A DNA stretch of 9,178 nt, from contig PLWR01000192.1 in assembly GCA_003165615.1 (NCBI GenBank), forward strand, positions 2,188 through 11,365. The letters run 5' to 3'. A program made the position numbers and the translations under genes. The notes below the pieces were generated by a model. It was not told the origin of the DNA. It made no database searches and saw nothing but the letters and a program-made list of their open reading frames with translations. How positions within the stretch are numbered: position 1 is the stretch's first letter; each line of letters starts with the position of its first letter. Shown here in pieces: positions 5,419 through 9,178 of this stretch. The DNA comes from Acidobacteriota bacterium. GTDB lineage: Bacteria; Acidobacteriota; Terriglobia; UBA7540.

Positions 5419-7377
5419 ATGGCGGGCGAACAATCTCCACCTTACCTGCTGCGCACCAGGTTGAGCGTGGTGTACTGCCTCATTCTGGTTGCCCTTGCCA
5501 CGCTCCCTTACTTGAACTCTCTGCGCAACGGCTTTGTTTATGACGACTTCGATCAGGTTCTGGCCAATCCCTACCTTAGGAACTTCCATCACCTGCGGGA
5601 AATCTTCACGTCCTCGGTGTGGTCGTTCATGGGCGATTTTCGCGGTTCCTCCAACTATTACCGCCCGGTGATGTCGCTGGGATATTTATTCTGCTACCAG
5701 CTTTTCGGTCCGCACGCGCTGGGCTTCCACCTGGCCAATCTTCTGGCCAATGTGGGAGTTGTGCTGCTCCTTTTCCTGGTTACGTTCAGGATGTTTCGCT
5801 CCCCCGCCGTGGCGCTCCTGGCGGCGAGTGTCTTTGCGCTCCACCCCATTCACAGCGAAGCCGTGGATTGGATTGCCGCGGTCACGGAACTCGAGTTGTC
5901 GTTCTTTTTTCTTCTGACCTTCTGGCTTTTTCTCGCCTCTGCGCGCGCGGCGGCCAAGTGTTCGGTCACCTATCAGCTCGCCATGGCGGGGAGCTTTGTG
6001 CTTACCTTGCTTTCCAAGGAGCAGGCGCTCACGTTTCCGTTCCTCGCTGCACTTTATGAGCACTTCTTCCGCGAGGATCGCGCGGAAACCACCGCGGCCC
6101 AGAAAGTTCGGCGCTATGGTTCATTGTGGTTGCTCGTGGTGGTTTATCTGGCGCTCCGCGCCCGCTACCTGGGCGGATTCGCGCCCAGCCATGACCGCCC
6201 GGGATTTGGCCTGGGAGATCTGGTGGTTTCGGCCCTGGCGCTGATCGGCCGCTACTGCTGGAAACTCGTGTGGCCGGCCGAACTCTGCGCCTATTACGTT
6301 TTTCCCACCGATGTTGCCGCGCTCTATCCCTGGGCCCTCGGTGGCGCCGTGGCTCTGGCGATTTGTGCGTTAGCCTTTGCGGTTCTGCGGAAATCCAACT
6401 GCCAAGCCGCATTCGGAGTGGTCTGGCTCCTCGCCACCGTTGCCCCGGCATTGAATGTGCGCTGGATGACCAGCAACCCCTTCGCGGAGCGTTACCTCTA
6501 TCTTGCCTCTGTGGGATTCTGTTGGATCGTGGGCTGGGCAGTTGTCCGAGCGTGGGAACTGCTTTCTCTTCGTGGCAGTCAATGGCGCGTCGCGTTGCCT
6601 CTCGCGGCCGGGCTCATGGCCACGCTTGGAGTATTTCGCATCGTCATTCGCAATCGCGACTGGCGGGATAATCTCACCCTTTATACCGCGACCCTTACGG
6701 TCTCACCTGACGCGTATTACATTCACAACAATCTAGGGGCCGTCTACTGGGGGCAGGGAAACATCCCGGCGGCAGAACGGGAATGGCAAACCGCTCTGCG
6801 ACTGGCGCCCACCAGCGAATTCGCCCTGCACAATCTCGGTTTGGCGGCCAATGCGGAGAAGCGCTATCCCCACGCGGAACTCCTCTTCTTGCGCGCCCTG
6901 GCGATTCGGCCGAATTACAGTGATGCCCATTTGGACCTGGGGAAAACTTATGAGGCCACCGGCCATTGGAAGGAAGCGGAGCCCCAGCTTATCGCCGCCG
7001 AAAATCTTTCCCCTCTCAGCGCTCGGGCGCACAATGCCTTGAGCGAATTTTATTTTGACACGCGGCGACTGCCTGAGTCGGAGGCGGAAGCGCGCCGCTC
7101 CGTGGAAATCGAGCCCACCCCGCAAGGGTACTGGGACCTGGGATTGGCGGAATGGCTCAAGGGAGACCGCATCAGCGCCGAGCGCGCTTTTCTGGATGCT
7201 GCGGCACTGAGCCCTGCCGACAGCCGGGCACATTTCATGCTGGCACTCTTGTACATGGACTCCCGCCGTAGTCCTGACGCCATCCGGGAATACCGCGCGG
7301 GGTTGCAACTTGATCCCACCAACGCCGATGCTCTTGCCAACCTCAAAAAGTTGGAATTTCAGGAGGCACAACACTAA
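5419..7377 (+). CDS. TMTC-like polytopic membrane protein with C-terminal TPR repeats (GT-C type glycosyltransferase-like)
   Basis: The protein has 652 residues from ATG 5419. The membrane half (residues 14-410) contains about ten hydrophobic segments. It shows the landmarks of the TMTC/GT-C architecture: NGFVYDDFDQV (37-47, with the acidic pair D42-D43 in the first luminal or periplasmic loop), SNYYRPVMSLGY (78-89), FALHPIHSEAVDWIAAVTEL (139-158), LLSKEQALTFPFLAALYE (197-213), ERYLYLASVGF (357-367) and RNRDWRDNLTLY (411-422). From 431 to 640 about six TPR units follow, for example HNNLGAVYWGQG with WQTALRLAP, and AHLDLGKTYEATG. In eukaryotes TMTC proteins are O-mannosyltransferases; bacterial homologues are mostly uncharacterised, so transfer of a lipid-linked sugar to proteins is an inference. 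The frame extends upstream to a TTG at 5266, but that overlaps the propeller gene and reads as non-membrane sequence. A GTG at 5374 (weak AAGAG before it) is an alternative start; neither has a strong ribosome site. Confidence 0.88.
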   Translation: MAGEQSPPYLLRTRLSVVYCLILVALATLPYLNSLRNGFVYDDFDQVLANPYLRNFHHLREIFTSSVWSFMGDFRGSSNYYRPVMSLGYLFCYQLFGPHALGFHLANLLANVGVVLLLFLVTFRMFRSPAVALLAASVFALHPIHSEAVDWIAAVTELELSFFFLLTFWLFLASARAAAKCSVTYQLAMAGSFVLTLLSKEQALTFPFLAALYEHFFREDRAETTAAQKVRRYGSLWLLVVVYLALRARYLGGFAPSHDRPGFGLGDLVVSALALIGRYCWKLVWPAELCAYYVFPTDVAALYPWALGGAVALAICALAFAVLRKSNCQAAFGVVWLLATVAPALNVRWMTSNPFAERYLYLASVGFCWIVGWAVVRAWELLSLRGSQWRVALPLAAGLMATLGVFRIVIRNRDWRDNLTLYTATLTVSPDAYYIHNNLGAVYWGQGNIPAAEREWQTALRLAPTSEFALHNLGLAANAEKRYPHAELLFLRALAIRPNYSDAHLDLGKTYEATGHWKEAEPQLIAAENLSPLSARAHNALSEFYFDTRRLPESEAEARRSVEIEPTPQGYWDLGLAEWLKGDRISAERAFLDAAALSPADSRAHFMLALLYMDSRRSPDAIREYRAGLQLDPTNADALANLKKLEFQEAQH

Positions 7378-7480
7378 TGAACCGTGGTCGAAATTGGGCG
7401 AAATCCTTGACGGCTGGCGATGGTTCGTTTATTCTCAACACCGCTTGGAGTGGAGGAGAAGCCTTGCGGGCCGGAAGAAA

Positions 7481-7498
7481 GTCAACGCATGCGTTGAC
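7481..7498. promoter_or_regulatory. perfect 18-bp palindrome, candidate operator
   Basis: GTCAACGCATGCGTTGAC is identical to its reverse complement. It lies in the gap between the TPR protein and the kinase gene, 57 bases before ATG 7556, and its right arm runs into a TTGACA hexamer (7494-7499). This arrangement is typical of a dimeric regulator binding over a -35 element. The regulator is unknown. Confidence 0.5.
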
Positions 7499-7522
7499 AT
7501 TCCCTCACCCCTGGGGTAAGTT
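7494..7522 (+). promoter_or_regulatory. candidate sigma70-type promoter of the kinase-antagonist pair
   Basis: TTGACA (7494-7499) is a consensus -35. After a 17-base spacer, TAAGTT (7517-7522) is a poor -10 (3 of 6 matches). The expected transcript start near 7529 would leave no ribosome site for the TTG at 7535, so it favours ATG 7556 or 7568. The spacer contains a second inverted repeat (7507-7517). Confidence 0.3.
7507..7517. repeat. short inverted repeat ACCCC-T-GGGGT
   Basis: Five-base perfect arms flank one central base, 9 bases after the 18-bp palindrome and between the proposed -35 and -10. It is short enough to occur by chance; its position is the only reason to list it. Confidence 0.3.
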
Positions 7523-7555
7523 CAGGAATGGGACTTGCGTCCCCTCCCGTGCCCT

Positions 7556-8041
7556 ATGACTCCTGAGATGAGCGTCGTTGAGGTAACCCTTGAGAGTGAC
7601 CTCAAGAATGTCGAGGTGGCGGAGGAGATTACCCGCCGCGTGGCAGGGACCGCCGGATTTGATGAGGACGAACAGCAACGCATTGAAATGGCCGTGCACG
7701 AGTCGATGATTAATGCCATCTGGCACGGCAATAAGAACGATTCCAGCAAAAGCGTTTGGTTGCAGTTCAAAATTCATCGCGACCGGCTGGAAATACACAT
7801 CCGGGACCAAGGTAACGGTTTCGATCCCAAGCGCATCCCCGATCCGCTGGAAAATGAAAACCTCTTGAACGTGTCCGGGCGAGGGATTTTTCTTATTCGC
7901 GCCTTTATGGATGAGTTCAAGGTGGAAAATGTCAACGGCGCGGGGACGGAAGTGACCATGGTCAAACGCCTAAATTCCGGAATTCAGACTAAACAAGGAG
8001 GAACCGACCTTGAGCATGAAAGCCACAATACGACAAGTTGA
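7556..8041 (+). CDS. anti-sigma factor kinase-like ATPase (RsbW/SpoIIAB type, HATPase_c)
   Basis: The protein has 161 residues from ATG 7556. Proteins of this type bind a sigma factor or another partner and phosphorylate a STAS-domain antagonist on serine. The GHKL ATP-binding motifs are complete: N-box EMAVHESMINAIWHGNK (residues 44-60, with E49, N53 and HGN at 57-59), G1 box DQGNGFDP (84-91), G2 box SGRGIFLIRAFMDE (107-120) and NGAGTEVTM (127-135). The opening VEVTLESDLKNVEVAEEI is typical. Start choice is uncertain. TTG 7535 has AGGA (7524-7527) 7 bases ahead and would add MRPLPCP; ATG 7556 and ATG 7568 have no clear ribosome site but fit where homology seems to begin. The 3' end overlaps the STAS gene by 32 bases, and the tail (GIQTKQGGTDLEHESHNTTS) is encoded over that gene's ribosome site and start. 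No sigma factor gene or PP2C phosphatase gene is in the window. Confidence 0.9.
   Translation: MTPEMSVVEVTLESDLKNVEVAEEITRRVAGTAGFDEDEQQRIEMAVHESMINAIWHGNKNDSSKSVWLQFKIHRDRLEIHIRDQGNGFDPKRIPDPLENENLLNVSGRGIFLIRAFMDEFKVENVNGAGTEVTMVKRLNSGIQTKQGGTDLEHESHNTTS
7995..8001 (+). promoter_or_regulatory. ribosome binding site that selects the TTG start of the STAS gene
   Basis: AAGGAGG is a full Shine-Dalgarno sequence. It is 8 bases before TTG 8010 but 14 bases before ATG 8016, so the TTG is the better start. It lies inside the kinase coding region, indicating coupled translation. Confidence 0.65.
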
Positions 8042-8369
8042 TTCCGTGACGGTCGTGGATGTCAGCGGCAGAATCACTTTGGGAGAAGGGTGCACCCAGT
8101 TGCGTGAGTTGATCCGCGACCAACTGAGCAAAGGTAACAAGAACCTCTTGTTGAACCTTGCCGATGTCACCTACATCGACAGTTCGGGGATCGGCGAACT
8201 GGTGAGCGCTTATACGGGTGTTTCCAAGCAAGGTGGGGCCTTGAAACTTCTAAACCTTACGAAGAAGGTTCATGACCTCTTGCAAATTACTAAACTCTAT
8301 ACGGTCTTCGACGTTCACGACGACGAGGCCGGTGCGATCAGCAGTTTCGCCAAAGCCCCCAATACTTAG
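8010..8369 (+). CDS. STAS-domain anti-sigma factor antagonist (RsbV/SpoIIAA type)
   Basis: The protein has 119 residues, the usual length. Members of this family, when unphosphorylated, bind the kinase and free its target; phosphorylation on a conserved serine blocks that. The single STAS domain shows the expected order: strand VTVVDVSGRITLGEG (residues 13-27), helix QLRELIRDQLSKG, strand KNLLLNLADVTYIDSSGIGEL with the DSSG motif at 57-60 holding the phosphorylation serine (S58 or S59), then GGALKLLNLTKKVHDLLQ and LYTVFDVHDDEAGAI (quoted in part). It overlaps the upstream kinase gene by 32 bases and its start is a TTG set by a strong ribosome site, so the two proteins are probably made in a fixed ratio from one mRNA. 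The gene order, kinase before antagonist, is the reverse of the classical rsbV-rsbW and spoIIAA-spoIIAB order. Confidence 0.92.
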   Translation: MSMKATIRQVDSVTVVDVSGRITLGEGCTQLRELIRDQLSKGNKNLLLNLADVTYIDSSGIGELVSAYTGVSKQGGALKLLNLTKKVHDLLQITKLYTVFDVHDDEAGAISSFAKAPNT

Positions 8370-8648
8370 GGGGGCGGCTGGAGAGCCTGCAAGCCGGCGC
8401 GCCCGGCGCCTTTCCGGCAAGAGTTCAGCGCCCCCGTTGCCGGCGGGCGGCCAACCCCATTTGGCCCGCTTCATCGCGGGTCGATTTCCTTTGATTTGGT
8501 TGCTGGTTCGGCGCTTCCTCGGAAGGTAAACCGGGGAGGCGCCTGCCCGCGCCCCCTTCCCTCTTCCGCCAGACTCGGTGCAGTTCGACTTGGCAGCAAA
8601 TTCAAGCTAAAGCGCGAAGTCAGGCCGGCAGCGCAATTGAGTCACACC
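8370..8648. other. GC-rich convergent intergenic region
   Basis: No gene can be supported in these 279 bases between the STAS gene and the convergent CheX-like gene. Several inverted repeats occur. GGCGC/GCGCC lies at 8396-8400 and 8406-8410. CCGGCAA/TTGCCGG lies at 8414-8420 and 8437-8443 with a 16-base loop. CCCGC/GCGGG lies at 8465-8469 and 8476-8480. Open frames running through it are continuations of shadows of the flanking genes. Confidence 0.5.
8465..8492 (+). terminator. possible terminator after the kinase-STAS pair
   Basis: A 5-bp GC stem (CCCGC 8465-8469, GCGGG 8476-8480) with a 6-base loop is followed by TCGATTTCCTTT, a T-rich but broken tract. The stem is short and lies almost 100 bases past the STAS stop, so this is only a weak call. 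Confidence 0.25.
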
Positions 8649-9155
8649 TTACCGGTTTTCCAGGGGCGAACGGGTTTCCCTATCGACTGGAACTTGTTCA
8701 ATTGCCGCGGCGGGAAGGCCTCCCAAAAGGGTTACCACGAAGGGGTGGCCTTCACTCATAAGCTTCAACCGGCAGACTATTTGCCATTGCGGAGTTGTTT
8801 GCGCCCAATTCGTGGGATCAAGAAGGGAGGGAAGCGAAAGGATGACGGGTTGGGGTAACAATGCCTTCAGGTTTCCACCCACAATGTGGATCAGCTCACT
8901 TAATGCGTCGAGGATCTCGTCGCTCCCGGTCTTGTCGGCTTCCACTTGGAAAATGACGGATGCGATTAATCGAGCCAACGGGGGGGAGCAGTGCAAGCGC
9001 ACTTCCCCATCCCACGCGCCCGAAAGTTTAACGCACACGGTGAATTCCCCGGCCGCGGAATACTCCGCTGAGGCGGGACGATCAACTTGGAATCCCAGGG
9101 TAGAGGTCCAGGTGTCTTGAACAATCTTGTAAAAGGTTTCCTCTGTGACCAGCAT
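8649..9155 (-). CDS. CheX/CheC-like protein (chemotaxis phosphatase family), with an altered active site
   Basis: The protein has 168 residues, close to the family's usual length. CheX-type proteins dephosphorylate CheY-like response regulators; the family motif is E-x-x-N followed by G-N. Here the helix reads LDALSELIHIVGGNLKALLP (residues 82-101): E87 is kept, the usual asparagine is H90 (codon CAC at 8886-8888), and G94-N95 are kept. The N-terminal half has the expected strand pattern (FTVCVKLSGAWDGEVRLHCS, then an alpha segment LARLIASVIF), and the C-terminal half has QIVCRLKLMSEGHPFVVTLL. No signal peptide or membrane segment is seen. ATG 9155 is preceded at 5 bases by AGGGAG (complement of 9161-9166). 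It is convergent with the STAS gene, and its promoter lies beyond the window. It could instead be a non-catalytic relative that only binds a response regulator. Confidence 0.8.
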   Translation of the reverse strand: MLVTEETFYKIVQDTWTSTLGFQVDRPASAEYSAAGEFTVCVKLSGAWDGEVRLHCSPPLARLIASVIFQVEADKTGSDEILDALSELIHIVGGNLKALLPQPVILSLPSLLDPTNWAQTTPQWQIVCRLKLMSEGHPFVVTLLGGLPAAAIEQVPVDRETRSPLENR

Positions 9156-9160
9156 GGTAG

Positions 9161-9166
9161 CTCCCT
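9161..9166 (-). promoter_or_regulatory. ribosome binding site of the CheX-like gene
   Basis: AGGGAG on the minus strand is 5 bases before ATG 9155 and supports this start. Confidence 0.65.
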
Positions 9167-9178
9167 AGGTTTTTCGAA

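Noticed and set aside
7377..7559. A 60-residue frame starting in the TAATGA at the end of the TPR gene
   Set aside because: It resembles no known protein and runs through the palindrome and proposed promoter. The stop-start overlap alone is not enough.
8496..8858. A plus-strand frame of 120 codons across the convergent gap and the end of the CheX-like gene
   Set aside because: The minus strand carries the conserved CheX-like protein with a good ribosome site; the plus-strand peptide is low-complexity and basic with no domain.

Overview
The window looks like chromosomal DNA of a moderately GC-rich, free-living bacterium. The best guess is an Acidobacteriota-like soil or sediment organism. This rests on gene style: secreted sugar-degrading enzymes, a YncE-type propeller, a TMTC-like membrane/TPR protein, and an RsbW/RsbV-type pair next to a CheX-like gene. 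No rRNA or other marker gene is present, so the assignment is an inference. Nothing resembling a phage, plasmid, transposase or CRISPR array was seen.

Layout. Bases 1-1089 hold the C-terminal part of a GH78 alpha-L-rhamnosidase, cut by the window edge. Bases 1169-3357 hold a secreted right-handed parallel beta-helix protein, possibly a GH141-like carbohydrate-active enzyme, broken by a -1 frameshift at about 2515-2518 and an in-frame TAG at 2983. A histidine phosphatase (3380-4024) follows closely. A 175-base gap carries a dispersed hairpin repeat. Next come a secreted YVTN/YncE-like beta-propeller protein (4200-5276) and a polytopic TMTC-like membrane protein with C-terminal TPR repeats (5419-7377). 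A 157-178-base gap contains a perfect 18-bp palindrome. It precedes an anti-sigma-factor kinase-like ATPase (7556-8041), which overlaps a STAS-domain anti-sigma factor antagonist (8010-8369). A GC-rich gap of about 280 bases separates this pair from a convergent CheX/CheC-like gene (8649-9155, minus strand).

How the genes fit together. The rhamnosidase and the beta-helix protein look like neighbours in a plant-polysaccharide (pectin, perhaps rhamnogalacturonan) degradation locus, with the second gene apparently decayed or mis-sequenced. The kinase and STAS protein form a partner-switching module: the kinase would phosphorylate the antagonist on a serine and bind a sigma factor or another target, neither of which is in the window. 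The CheX-like protein belongs to a family that acts on phosphorylated CheY-type proteins, but one of its usual catalytic residues appears replaced. No strong candidate for a wholly new system was found. The most useful leads are the doubly broken beta-helix gene, the palindrome ahead of the partner-switching pair, and the CheX active-site substitution.
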